Below are positions 1-8,288 of a DNA stretch of 64,000 nt, one piece after another. A program made the translations under genes and the position numbers. Source of the DNA: Amycolatopsis nalaikhensis. GTDB lineage: Bacteria; Actinomycetota; Actinomycetes; Mycobacteriales; Pseudonocardiaceae. The notes beneath the pieces were generated by a model, which was not told the DNA's origin, made no database searches, and was given only the letters and a program-made list of their open reading frames with translations. Positions within the stretch are counted from its first letter, which is position 1; every line of letters starts with the position of its first letter. The stretch lies in NCBI RefSeq assembly GCF_030264295.1, contig NZ_CP127173.1, positions 875,501-939,500 on the forward strand, given 5' to 3'.

Positions 1-1
1 C

Positions 2-616
2 CCGCGGCTGGCACGCTCCCGCGCACGACTGCTCGACGCCGCCACCCACCTACTGGCCGAAGGCGGCATCGACGCGGTCACCATCGACGCGGTCACCCGC
101 ACCGCAGGCATCGCCCGCGCCACCCTCTACCGCCACTTCGGCACCGGCACCGAACTGCTCGCCGCCGCCTTCGAACGCCTGCTGCCCCCCGTCGCCCCCG
201 CACCCGCCCACGGCCCCCTACGACAACAGCTACTCACACTGCTGACCAACCAAGCCCACCTCATCGACCACGCCCCCCTGCAGCTGACCGTGCTGTCCTG
301 GCTCGGCATGAGCATCGCACCAACACCCCCACCCTCCACCCAAACCGACCGGCCACGCCTGCACACCCTGCGCCGCCGCATCATCGAGCAATACCGCCAA
401 CCCTTCGACGCCGTCCTCACCAGCGACACCGCCCACAACACACTCCACCCCGGCACCGACACCACCACCGCCCTCGCCCAACTCATCGGCCCCCTCATCT
501 TCAACCGCCTCGTCACCGGCACCCCCAACGACCAACAGTTCTGCACACAACTCGTCGACGACTTCCTCACCAGCCACGGATCCCAGGCACCCTCGGGCCA
601 GGCAGAAAACGGCTGA
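2..616 (+). CDS. TetR/AcrR-family regulator, 5' end outside window
   Basis: The reading frame is open from base 2 to the stop at 614-616, so the N-terminus lies outside the window. The first visible residues form a TetR-type DNA-binding domain, with ARATLYRHFGT as the recognition helix and turn, followed by about 150 residues of helical ligand-binding domain (TetR_C-like). Such proteins repress a nearby gene and release DNA when a small ligand binds. No partner is visible to its left, and the gene downstream is a broken remnant, so the target is unknown. The family call is firm from the HTH pattern; the ligand cannot be inferred. Confidence 0.8.
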   Translation, partial: PRLARSRARLLDAATHLLAEGGIDAVTIDAVTRTAGIARATLYRHFGTGTELLAAAFERLLPPVAPAPAHGPLRQQLLTLLTNQAHLIDHAPLQLTVLSWLGMSIAPTPPPSTQTDRPRLHTLRRRIIEQYRQPFDAVLTSDTAHNTLHPGTDTTTALAQLIGPLIFNRLVTGTPNDQQFCTQLVDDFLTSHGSQAPSGQAENG

Positions 617-1008
617 AACAACAGGGCGCGTAGCTCAACAAGGTTCTCCGCCAGAGGCGTTCATCGCGCCGATCTCGCCGTTGAACCGTCGCCAGGTGCT
701 TCCGCAGACCAGCAGGTCTGGGACCCGCCATGTGCCGTCTACCGCGAACCGGGCGACCACAGCGTCAGACATCCCGTCGGCATGCCGGTCACCGAAGTCA
801 GCATCGCTGAACAATCACCATCATGAACCTGTAGCGCCGGATCACAACCAGCAACACGTCGCCGTTCAGGTCACACCTCATTGTCGCTTGGCCTACCCAA
901 GACTCTTTGCCGCACACGATGCGGCCACTACGCCGCCAGCCGGACTGTCACTCACAGTATCAACTCGGAGACGAACATTCGCCGCAAACGAGCATTGCTC
1001 GTTGCCAG
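617..1008. other. Intergenic or degenerate stretch
   Basis: About 390 bases with no convincing gene. Reading frames exist but have arginine-rich, non-protein-like composition. The 3' half runs into the degraded PAPS-reductase remnant, so part of this DNA may be its decayed 5' region. No strong hairpin or promoter was identified. Confidence 0.4.
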
Positions 1009-1368
1009 CAATCGCCGCTGAGCCGCGACGAGGCCGCCAGCAGCGGACGCCGCACCGTAGACACCTGGCTGCCGATTCACGACTGGACGGAAGACCAGGT
1101 GTGGCAACGCATTCGCCAGTCGGGTGTTCCATACCACCCGGCGTACGACCAGGGCATGACCCGACTGTCGTGCTCGCTGTGCGTGCTCGCCAGCCGCGCC
1201 GATCTGATTCGTGCCGCGCAGCTTCGCCCGGATCTGGCCGCCGAATACGCCGCGGTGGAAGCCGAGATCGGCCACCGTTTCCGCAACGACATGTCCATGT
1301 CGGACATCATCACCGCGGCAGCGGCCAGCAGCGCGGTCAGCCTGGAAGGCGCCGAGCACGCCGCCGTG
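1009..1368 (+). pseudogene. PAPS-reductase-family C-terminal remnant
   Basis: The frame encodes TVDTWLPIHDWTEDQVW, then SGVPYHPAYDQGMTRLSCSLC and a helical tail ending near MSMSDIITAAAASS. This is the C-terminal half of a phosphoadenosine-phosphosulfate-reductase-fold (adenine nucleotide alpha hydrolase) protein, with its HDW and CxxC-type motifs. The N-terminal P-loop half is missing: upstream sequence in this frame is not protein-like. Downstream, the frame drifts into low-quality sequence while a different gene starts in another frame. It is most likely a truncated gene. It differs in sequence from the split PAPS-family gene at 4808-55496, so the backbone once had two such genes. Confidence 0.55.
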
Positions 1369-1771
1369 GTCGAAGCTCGGCCAGGGCCAGCTCTGGTGGC
1401 CGCGGTTCGAACGGCAAACCGACCGCTACGGAACCATCTTCCTGTGCACCGGGCCGGACGGCCAGGACTACGTCACCTTCGAGTCCGCTCCCGTCGGTTC
1501 CCGCGGCCGACTCGTCGCCGTCGTGCTGGAAACCCGGCCGTCCGTCCACTGTGGTGACCTCACCCGCGGCCTAGCGCCGACGACCCCGGCGGTCGGGGAG
1601 CAGATCACGCTCGGGTCGGGAACCGTGTTCACCGAGCCCGACCCGGACACCGGTCTACCCACCGCCGTCGGCCTCGTCCCGGACGACGGCCGGGACGAGG
1701 ACTGGTTGGACCCGCGCGCCCTCTACCGCTGCCACAACCAGACCGTCCGGCTCGAACTCCGCGCTGCCTGA
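1367..1771 (+). CDS. Conserved hypothetical protein, uncertain start
   Basis: About 135 codons ending at TGA 1769-1771. The protein contains a compact beta-rich N-terminal part (KLGQGQLWWPRF..., GPDGQDYVTFESAP) followed by an acidic segment. The open frame continues upstream to 1211, but that part overlaps the PAPS-family remnant in another frame and is not protein-like, so the true start is placed near 1367 without a clear start codon. It may begin at a non-ATG codon or be 5'-truncated. I do not recognise the family. It is followed by other small unknown genes on the same strand. Confidence 0.45.
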   Translation, partial: WSKLGQGQLWWPRFERQTDRYGTIFLCTGPDGQDYVTFESAPVGSRGRLVAVVLETRPSVHCGDLTRGLAPTTPAVGEQITLGSGTVFTEPDPDTGLPTAVGLVPDDGRDEDWLDPRALYRCHNQTVRLELRAA

Positions 1772-1884
1772 CCGCTGCTCGGCGCAGGCACGTGGGTGGT
1801 CCCGCTGATCAAGCCCATGGATCTGCGGGACTCGGCCATTCCCGTGCGCCTCAACGCAAACCCCCAGCGAACAGGAGCTACGTC

Positions 1885-2412
1885 ATGACCGACACATCCG
1901 TCCCCCCGATTCCCGCCTGGCTGGCCCATCTGCCCACGGTCGGCGGTCTCGTGGTCCCGTGGATCACCCCTCGGACCGCCGACGGCCGGTATCTGTTCGG
2001 CTCGGTCGACCGCGATCGGATGGAGCACGTGTTGCTGCGCCGATGGTGCGGCGTGTGCGGCCGGCCCCATGCCGACCGGCTGGTGTTGCTGATGCGGCTG
2101 TCCGACCTATCGCGCCGGTGCACCAGCGAACCCCCGCTGCATCCCCAGTGCGCCGCCTACACCATCACGGCCTGCCCGATGGTCGCCGGGCGCCTCGACC
2201 ACTACCGCTCTACCCCGCGGCGGCTGGACGCCACGATGGCGCCGGCACCGGACTCAGCGGCCCGCCAAGGCTCGCCCGCCGAGCCGTGGTTCGCCGTGTG
2301 GCTGGACGGCTACCAGGTCGTCACCGACCACGGCAACCTCGCCGCGTCCTACGCCGACAGGCGCCCCCTGCGGATCCGGCCCATCACCTGGCGGCTGCCC
2401 GCCATCCTCTGA
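1885..2412 (+). CDS. Hypothetical protein with Cys pairs
   Basis: The product is 175 aa. The ATG at 1885 is preceded by AGGAG at suitable distance, and the longer frame from 1792 has no such site. The middle carries WCGVCGRPH and, about 40 residues later, HPQCAAYTITACPM, which could form a zinc-binding cluster. The C-terminus is ordinary globular sequence with PWFAVWLDGYQVV. It belongs to a run of small same-strand genes leading to the Mom-like gene, an arrangement common in actinobacterial mobile elements. No function can be assigned. Confidence 0.65.
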   Translation: MTDTSVPPIPAWLAHLPTVGGLVVPWITPRTADGRYLFGSVDRDRMEHVLLRRWCGVCGRPHADRLVLLMRLSDLSRRCTSEPPLHPQCAAYTITACPMVAGRLDHYRSTPRRLDATMAPAPDSAARQGSPAEPWFAVWLDGYQVVTDHGNLAASYADRRPLRIRPITWRLPAIL

Positions 2413-2513
2413 CGACCCCGCGAACACGTCCACCAGCGCCGTTCGCTGCCACGGGCGCGTGATCGACCCGCGCTCACACCCCTTGCCATCACACCGAACT
2501 GAAGGAGGCACGC

Positions 2514-3083
2514 ATGCGCCACTACAGCCCACCCACCGTCGCACCGGACGACGAGTTCGACATGTACGGCCTCGAACTGGAACTGGGCACCTGGTCCTAC
2601 ATACTCGATGACTTCGGCATCGTCTACGGACCCGGCTGGTACCCGTTCCACCGCGCGCTAACCCGATCCGAACAGAACCCGTCCGCCCCGCTCCTGAACC
2701 GCGCCGTGCCGGTCGGCACGACCAAGCCCACGGGCGTCCGGCTCTCGCCGAACGTCGCGGAGTACTCGTGGCGCAACGAGTACGTCCTGCTGGCACCGAT
2801 CGACCACCGCGTACAGGCCCGCACGCGGCTGTTCGTCCGCAAGCAGGGCCTGGGCGCCATGGTCCGCCGCATCACCATCGAGGTCGACCTCCGGGCCGAG
2901 CTCGTCACGATCCCCGACCAGTGCCCTGCGGCACTGCGGGAGCAGGCCGAGGTCAAGGGCCAGCGCGTGCTCGACCTCCTCCAGGCCGCGCGCCGCGAAC
3001 GCCGCCGTCGCGCGAAGACACCGACCGCAGTGCTCGGTCCGTGGGTCCAGGACCAGTCCGCGGGACCGCAAGCCGCGACGTGA
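2514..3083 (+). CDS. Hypothetical protein
   Basis: The product is 189 aa from ATG 2514, with a strong GGAGG site immediately upstream. Protein-like composition starts at the first residues (MRHYSPPTVAPDDEFDMYG) and there is no signal peptide or membrane segment. The C-terminal third is a charged helix rich in Arg (LLQAARRERRRRAK), possibly nucleic-acid-binding. It lies 89 bp upstream of the Mom-like gene on the same strand and is probably co-transcribed. The family is not recognised. Confidence 0.65.
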   Translation: MRHYSPPTVAPDDEFDMYGLELELGTWSYILDDFGIVYGPGWYPFHRALTRSEQNPSAPLLNRAVPVGTTKPTGVRLSPNVAEYSWRNEYVLLAPIDHRVQARTRLFVRKQGLGAMVRRITIEVDLRAELVTIPDQCPAALREQAEVKGQRVLDLLQAARRERRRRAKTPTAVLGPWVQDQSAGPQAAT

Positions 3084-3171
3084 CAGCAACTCGCCCAGCA
3101 ACCACCAGACACCAGCAAAAGGGGGCGATATCGCAACCCTTGCCACCCCTCGAAGGGAGGGACGACCAACC

Positions 3172-4017
3172 ATGTCCACCCCTGGCTTCACCCAGCGGTG
3201 GCGCAACGGCACCCACCGCTGGCGCACAACAGCCGGCCCCACGTTCAACCCCGATCGTTACAGCGTGTCCGCACTGGACAGCATCTTGGCCGAAGAGTTC
3301 TGCGTTCGTCATCACTACTCGGCCGCCTGGCCAGCCACCAAGTACCGCTTCGGGCTGTTCGACTTGCACGCGTACGAACCGCAATTGGTGGGCGTTGTCG
3401 CCCTGGGCATCCCGATGAGCAACCAGGTCCTCACCAACCCGTTCCCCACCCTGGTGCCCAACGAGGAATCGCTAGAACTGTCCCGATTGGTCTTGCTGGA
3501 CAGCGTCGCCATGAACGGCGAATCGTGGTTCTGTGCAAGGGTTTTCGCCCGTGCCGCCGAACACGGCGTGCGAGGGCTGGTGAGCTTTGCCGACCCCGTT
3601 CCACGCTGGCGCATCATCGAAGGGCGGACCGAGATGATCAAGCCTGGGCACATCGGCATCGTGTACCAGGCGCTGAACTTCGACTACCTCGGCCGGTCCA
3701 CCCGCCGCACCCTCACCTTACTACCCGATGCGACGGTGCTGACCGCCCGCGCACAAGCGAAAGTCACCGGCGGCGAACGCGGACGCAACGGCGTCGTGGC
3801 CCGCCTCGTCACGCTCGGCGCCGCACCACCTCACCCCGACGAGGATCTCACGCAGTGGCTCGCCACCGCCTTGCGCGCAATCGGAGCACGCCGCCAACGC
3901 CACCCCGGCAACCACCGGTACGCGATCCGCCTCGGCCGCACCCGCGGCGAACGCACCCGCACCACCATCGGCATGGCCACCGGCCCGTACCCGAAGCCAC
4001 GCCTCGCCGCCGCGTAA
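3172..4017 (+). CDS. Mom-like DNA modification protein (GNAT-fold)
   Basis: The product is 281 aa, starting at ATG 3172 behind a GGGAGG-type ribosome binding site. The core matches the family of phage Mu Mom, which converts adenine in DNA to N6-methylcarbamoyl adenine and thereby protects phage DNA from restriction. Visible family features are HHYSAAWP (about residue 44), a glycine-rich GVVALGIPMSNQV strand, ESLELSRLVLLD, NGESWF and a later HIGIVYQALNFDYLG segment. A basic C-terminal tail follows. It lies in a same-strand group ending with the split PAPS-reductase-family gene, so a shared role in DNA modification is possible but is inference only. Confidence 0.7.
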   Translation: MSTPGFTQRWRNGTHRWRTTAGPTFNPDRYSVSALDSILAEEFCVRHHYSAAWPATKYRFGLFDLHAYEPQLVGVVALGIPMSNQVLTNPFPTLVPNEESLELSRLVLLDSVAMNGESWFCARVFARAAEHGVRGLVSFADPVPRWRIIEGRTEMIKPGHIGIVYQALNFDYLGRSTRRTLTLLPDATVLTARAQAKVTGGERGRNGVVARLVTLGAAPPHPDEDLTQWLATALRAIGARRQRHPGNHRYAIRLGRTRGERTRTTIGMATGPYPKPRLAAA

Positions 4018-4105
4018 CCGAGTTCGACCACCAGACAGCTCCGCTGACGCGCCACGCCACCCGAAACACCACCGCAATTCACCACAACAAGAAAGGGGCT
4101 CAGCC

Positions 4106-4657
4106 ATGCCCAAAACAGCCGAGAACTACTCTCCAGTGGACATTCTGCGTGAGGTGACCAGCTTGCTGAAAGGAGTCTTTCAGCAACTCGACTGGGCAGA
4201 AGACGAGATTCGCCGGGCCATGAGGCGGCATCCGTCCGAACGCGACCTCCTCTACCACAGCTTTCCCCTTCTCGTAGCCACGCACAAACTCATGGCTACC
4301 GAGTTCGTCTACCGGTCGCACTGCCGCGAACTCCTGGAGCGCCTGGTCAACGACGCGGACACGCGGCCGGGCACCGCCGCCGAGGTGTGCTGCCTTTGCC
4401 ACGACATCAGTCTGCGTGCCCCGCTGCGGTCACACGCCGCGGGCCTGTACTTCCGCATGTGGGCCACCGCGTTCCCCGGCAAACCACTCGACGACGACAG
4501 CCGCCAGCACCACGAAGCATTGGAAGGGTCGACCATCGACGACCTCGAAGCGATCGCACGACGCAAGCTGGCCGTCAAGAACCGCAAGCTCGGCGAGATC
4601 ACCTGCGACGGTCGCCACGACGGCGACATCGTCCAGTGCAAGTACGCCGGAGCATGA
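4106..4657 (+). CDS. Hypothetical helical protein
   Basis: The product is 183 aa from ATG 4106, preceded by AGAAAGGGG. It is predominantly helical, with a charged N-terminal half and a CCLCHDI motif near residue 95, plus Cys near the C-terminus (ITCDG, VQCKYAG); a metal site is possible. It lies between the Mom-like gene and the first piece of the split PAPS-family gene on the same strand. No family was recognised. Confidence 0.6.
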   Translation: MPKTAENYSPVDILREVTSLLKGVFQQLDWAEDEIRRAMRRHPSERDLLYHSFPLLVATHKLMATEFVYRSHCRELLERLVNDADTRPGTAAEVCCLCHDISLRAPLRSHAAGLYFRMWATAFPGKPLDDDSRQHHEALEGSTIDDLEAIARRKLAVKNRKLGEITCDGRHDGDIVQCKYAGA

Positions 4658-4807
4658 AAGCAGCCAGCCCCGAGCGCGCCAGCCAAACCATGCCACGAGT
4701 AGCCGGACCCCGCTGATGACCAAACGGGGTCCGGCCGCCGGCTTAGTGCTGCCGCCCCTCCGCCACACGAATACCCGTCCGCAGAACAACAACGCACGGA
4801 GGATGAC

Positions 4808-4917
4808 ATGGAAAGGAGAGCACCCGACGCCTCCACTCACGTCGACACCAACCCAATCCACCACACCGAGCTGATGCCGTACGCGTGGTCGTACGGCATG
4901 GGAGCAGAGTCAACGGT
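4808..4917 (+). pseudogene. PAPS-reductase-family gene, piece 1 of 4
   Basis: This is the N-terminal piece of the backbone gene split by three Tn554-like elements. The ATG at 4808 is preceded by GGAGG with 6-base spacing. It encodes MERRAPDAST... and then the P-loop-like SYGMGAEST of the PAPS-reductase/adenine nucleotide alpha hydrolase superfamily, where ATP or PAPS would bind. The frame is cut after the AACGGT core at 4912-4917. It continues exactly in frame at 19177: tca acg gtc gcc ggg gives STVAG. Without the inserts the protein is 443 aa. This piece alone cannot function. Confidence 0.85.
4912..4917 (+). repeat. Left core of element 1 (AACGGT)
   Basis: This 6-bp core is shared with 19171-19176. 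The flanking bases differ on the element side (TATGG on the left, ACAT on the right), as expected for a site-specific recombination core. Confidence 0.75.
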
Positions 4918-4934
4918 TATGGTGACACTTCACT

Positions 4935-4945
4935 GCTGTCGCAGA
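4935..4945 (+). repeat. Subterminal inverted repeat, left end of element 1
   Basis: GCTGTCGCAGA lies 17 bp inside the left core. Its exact reverse complement lies at 19146-19156, 14 bp inside the right core. This is a candidate recombinase binding site. Confidence 0.6.
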
Positions 4946-5013
4946 GGTCCCTAGCCAACGCCAGCTTCGCTGTGTTTGGCGTGTTCAGATCCCGGAGGAT
5001 CTCAACCTTGCTC

Positions 5014-6453
5014 ATGTACAAGACGTCACCGGTGAGAGCGCTCGGCGCACCTGGGCTCGGCGGTGACGAAGCCCAGGTGCTGCGTCGTGCCGGTGTAGGC
5101 GACGGGCTGCCGTTCCTACTCGGCCCCGACGGCTCGTACGACCTGGAGTTGAACCGGTTCGTGCGCGAGTTGGACGGGTGGGGTGTGCGCTCGGAACACA
5201 CGAGAGAGGCGTACGCGCGTGATCTGATGTTGTTCGGCCGCTTCCTCCACGAGCACCGTGGTGGACGGTCCATCTGGGACGCCGGCCAGGACGATCTGCG
5301 CGCCTACAAGCGGGCGCGGCGGCGGACCAAGGGCTTCACGGTGTCCGCGTCGACCTGGAACAGGTTCATCGCGGCGCTAGACAAGTGGGTCAAGTGGGCG
5401 ATACACGAGGAGCTGATCGAGGCCCAGCCGTTCCGCATGGTGGAGAAGACGGTGTTGACGCCCCGCGGGCTGGTACGGGTGCTGTTCAATGCCGAGCGCG
5501 AGGTCGAGGACAGCGCCGGGCCGGTGCGGTTCCTGGCCTACGAGGACTACCTGGTGTGGCGGGACGTCGGGTTGCGTGGCCAACTACCCGACGGCTCGCC
5601 GGACCCGAGTTGGCGCGGTCGGCACGGCGAGCGCAACGCGGTGTTCGCCGACCTGTTGGTCTGCACCGGGATGCGGCTGAGAGAGGCGTCGAGCCTCCTG
5701 GTCACCGAGGTACCGCCGCTGGCGCAGCGGCGGCTGACCGGAGACCTGAACCTGCCCGCGACGATCACCAAGCGCAGCCGGCCGAGGACGGTTTTCGTGT
5801 CGCGCCGCGTGCTGCGCGACCTGCACCACTACGTCGACATCGAACGCGACGAACTGGTCGAGCGCCGCCGGGCGGCCGGGGCTTACGGGTGTACGGACGC
5901 CTGGATGGGAGTTCGCTCCGCCGGCAAGACTGCGCTGACGCTCGTCGAGGATGGCCGCTCGCGGCCGTACTCGCGGGTGACGATCGAGGAACGGCAGCGA
6001 CTGTGCCGGGTCGGCGACGACGGTCCGGGTGGTCCGTTGTGGCTGTGGCTCGGTGAGGACGGCTTGCCGCTGTCGCGGTCGACGTGGCAGGCGGTGTTTC
6101 GGCGAGCCAACGAACGGTGCGCCCGGTTCGGCCTGGACCTGGTGGTCCATCCGCACGCCCTGCGTCACACATTCGCCGTGCACATGCTCGGGCTGCTGCT
6201 GCGCCAGACCGTCCGCGCGTTGCGCATGGAGCCCGGCGAGACCCTGATGAGCCAGCAGGTGAAACGGCTGCTGGTCGGCGACCCGCTGCGCAAGTTGCAG
6301 CTACTGCTCGGCCATCGCCAGCGCGAGACGGTCTTCGTCTACCTCGACGTCCTGGACGAGGCGCAGGAGATCGTGCTGTCCGCGCTGCGCGAATGGGATG
6401 AACAAGCCGAAGCGCTGAGCAGGGTCCGGCTTGAGGATGGTGCTGCCGCGTGA
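5014..6453 (+). CDS. Tyrosine recombinase A of element 1 (TnpA-like)
   Basis: A site-specific recombinase of the phage-integrase/tyrosine family, expected to cut and rejoin DNA at the element ends. The start is placed at ATG 5014 (MYKTSPVRALG); the frame is open from 4885 but that part crosses the element end. An N-terminal SAM-like core-binding domain (about residues 50-150) precedes the catalytic domain. All catalytic positions are visible: Arg in TGMRLREASSL, HPHALRHTFAV (HxxR), LLLGH, and the Tyr in TVFVYLDVLDE. The stop overlaps the start of recombinase B by 4 bases (GTGA), implying coupled translation. It lies 97 bp inside the left core, like tnpA in Tn554. Confidence 0.88.
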   Translation: MYKTSPVRALGAPGLGGDEAQVLRRAGVGDGLPFLLGPDGSYDLELNRFVRELDGWGVRSEHTREAYARDLMLFGRFLHEHRGGRSIWDAGQDDLRAYKRARRRTKGFTVSASTWNRFIAALDKWVKWAIHEELIEAQPFRMVEKTVLTPRGLVRVLFNAEREVEDSAGPVRFLAYEDYLVWRDVGLRGQLPDGSPDPSWRGRHGERNAVFADLLVCTGMRLREASSLLVTEVPPLAQRRLTGDLNLPATITKRSRPRTVFVSRRVLRDLHHYVDIERDELVERRRAAGAYGCTDAWMGVRSAGKTALTLVEDGRSRPYSRVTIEERQRLCRVGDDGPGGPLWLWLGEDGLPLSRSTWQAVFRRANERCARFGLDLVVHPHALRHTFAVHMLGLLLRQTVRALRMEPGETLMSQQVKRLLVGDPLRKLQLLLGHRQRETVFVYLDVLDEAQEIVLSALREWDEQAEALSRVRLEDGAAA

Positions 6454-8288
6454 ACCGCACCGAGGGTGCCGGCTCCGGTCGCCGTGGCCGCTGGGCGGCT
6501 TTCCCGACCGAGGAGCAGATGCCCGCGCAACCCGCTCCTGTCCCGGACATCGGTCCGCTGGTGCTCCGGCTGCACCTGGATGGCGCCGACCGCACGTTCG
6601 ACATGTCCGCGTGGCCATGCCCGCGGTTGACCCGCCAGCTTGCCGCGACGCTGCGCACGGTGGCCGCCGACGGACCCGAATCGAGTTACCAGGCGTTCAA
6701 GGTGAACCTGTTCTCGGTGCGGAAGTTCGTGCGGTTCATCACTGGAGCCGAACCGCAGAACGCCACCGAGGTCGAGTTCAGTGACCTGGAGGCCGAGCAC
6801 ATCGACGCGTTCGAGCAGGCGCTGATCGCCGAGTACGGACCGGACAGTGACCAGCCGCGCATCAGCATCGGTGTGGTGGTCCGGCTGCTCCGCGTGGCGT
6901 TCGACGCCAGCCCCACGACGTTCGATCCCGACCTGGCTATCCGGCTGAGGTTCCTCGGACGGGAAACCCGTGCCCGTCAGACGAGACCCTTGGATGCCTA
7001 CCCGCAGAACGTGTTCGAGGCGATCAGGAACGCCGCGCTGGCGGATGTCCGCGCGATCGCGCGCCGAATACAGGATGGCGAAGCCCGAGCCGCGACGGGC
7101 CAGGACCCGAACGTCGGCGGTTGGGATGTGATCGAGAACGTGCTGTGGCACATCGCCCGTCACGGGCCTGTCACGATGCAGTTCCTGCGGCCCCTGGTCG
7201 GCAAGAGGCTGGGCAACGGGCGCCCGCTCAACGCGGCGCTCATCCTCACTCGGGAGGACAACGTCGTGTTCCTGATCCTGCTGATCTGCATGACCGGGCT
7301 TGAGCCGGAGTGCGCCAAGCGGTTGCAGGCCGACTGCTTGACCAACCCGGCCCGCGGGTTCGTGAGTGTCAACTATGTCAAGCGGCGCGCGCACGGTCGC
7401 CGGATCTCTAAGTCCATGCGGGTCAGCGATGGCGGTGCCCTGCACCATCCCGGCGGTCTGATCCGACTGGCGCTGCGGCTCACCGCGCGAGCCCGCGAGT
7501 TTAGTGGCAGCACCGATTTGTGGGTCGACTACGGAGACAAGGGCCTGCGGGACTCCTTCCCGCTCGGCGGGCAGGGTCCTTGGGGTCACGTGGACAACTG
7601 GCAGAAACGACACGGCATCGACCAGATGACCGACGCTGACGGAACGCCGGTGCGGCTGGATCTGCGGCGGCTGCGCAAGACCTACAAGTCCCAGCAATAC
7701 CTCAAAGCCACCGGCGTGCTCGCCGACTTCACCCAGGGCCACACCGCCGACGTCGCCGCAAACCACTACGCAAACATCCCCGCCCACGACGAGCTGCACG
7801 ACCAAGCCGTGGAGAACGGCCTGCGCGAAGCGCTGGACGTCGCGCTGCCGCCGCCGGTGGTACTCGACGAGGACGGCACCCGCCTCGATGCCGGAGAAGG
7901 GGACCTGCCACCCGAGCAGGTGCAGGCGCTGCTGTCGCGCGAGAGCGACGTGTTCCTGGCCTCCTGCCGCGACTTCTACGACTCGCCTTTCGGGGCGAAG
8001 GGCAAGCCGTGCCCGGTGTCGTTGTGGGGCTGCCTGGAGTGCCCGAACGCGGTGTTCACCACCCGGCACCTGCCGCAGGTTCTGACCTTCCTGGACTTCA
8101 TCGAGCGCCAGCGGGAGGAGTACCCCGTCAGCGAGTGGAACGTGCGCTACGGCCTGGCGTGGGACCGGATCGTGCGCGGCATCCGGGCCAAGTTCCGAGA
8201 CGAGCAGATCACCACCGCCCAGACGATCGCCGAAAGCGGTGGGGCACGGTTGCTGCTGCCGCCCGAGTTCTGGGAGGCCGTCGCGTGA
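6450..8288 (+). CDS. Tyrosine recombinase-like protein B of element 1
   Basis: The product is 612 aa from GTG 6450. An N-terminal core-binding domain (about 70-170) is followed by a divergent catalytic domain. The box I region reads TGLEPECAKRL, with Glu where active enzymes have Arg. The second box is LDLRRLRKTYKS, lacking the usual HxxR His. The end has QGHTADVAANHYANI with a plausible nucleophile Tyr. Near the C-terminus is KPCPVSLWGCLECPN, a Cys motif also found in the B proteins of the other two modules. It probably acts with A and C in a complex, and may be structural rather than catalytic. It overlaps A and C by 4 bases each. Confidence 0.8.
   Translation: MNRTEGAGSGRRGRWAAFPTEEQMPAQPAPVPDIGPLVLRLHLDGADRTFDMSAWPCPRLTRQLAATLRTVAADGPESSYQAFKVNLFSVRKFVRFITGAEPQNATEVEFSDLEAEHIDAFEQALIAEYGPDSDQPRISIGVVVRLLRVAFDASPTTFDPDLAIRLRFLGRETRARQTRPLDAYPQNVFEAIRNAALADVRAIARRIQDGEARAATGQDPNVGGWDVIENVLWHIARHGPVTMQFLRPLVGKRLGNGRPLNAALILTREDNVVFLILLICMTGLEPECAKRLQADCLTNPARGFVSVNYVKRRAHGRRISKSMRVSDGGALHHPGGLIRLALRLTARAREFSGSTDLWVDYGDKGLRDSFPLGGQGPWGHVDNWQKRHGIDQMTDADGTPVRLDLRRLRKTYKSQQYLKATGVLADFTQGHTADVAANHYANIPAHDELHDQAVENGLREALDVALPPPVVLDEDGTRLDAGEGDLPPEQVQALLSRESDVFLASCRDFYDSPFGAKGKPCPVSLWGCLECPNAVFTTRHLPQVLTFLDFIERQREEYPVSEWNVRYGLAWDRIVRGIRAKFRDEQITTAQTIAESGGARLLLPPEFWEAVA

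Noticed and set aside
4885..5013. Recombinase A of element 1 starting at 4885
   Set aside because: That start lies in the backbone gene before the AACGGT core, so it would be outside the element; ATG 5014 is inside it and gives the expected N-terminus.
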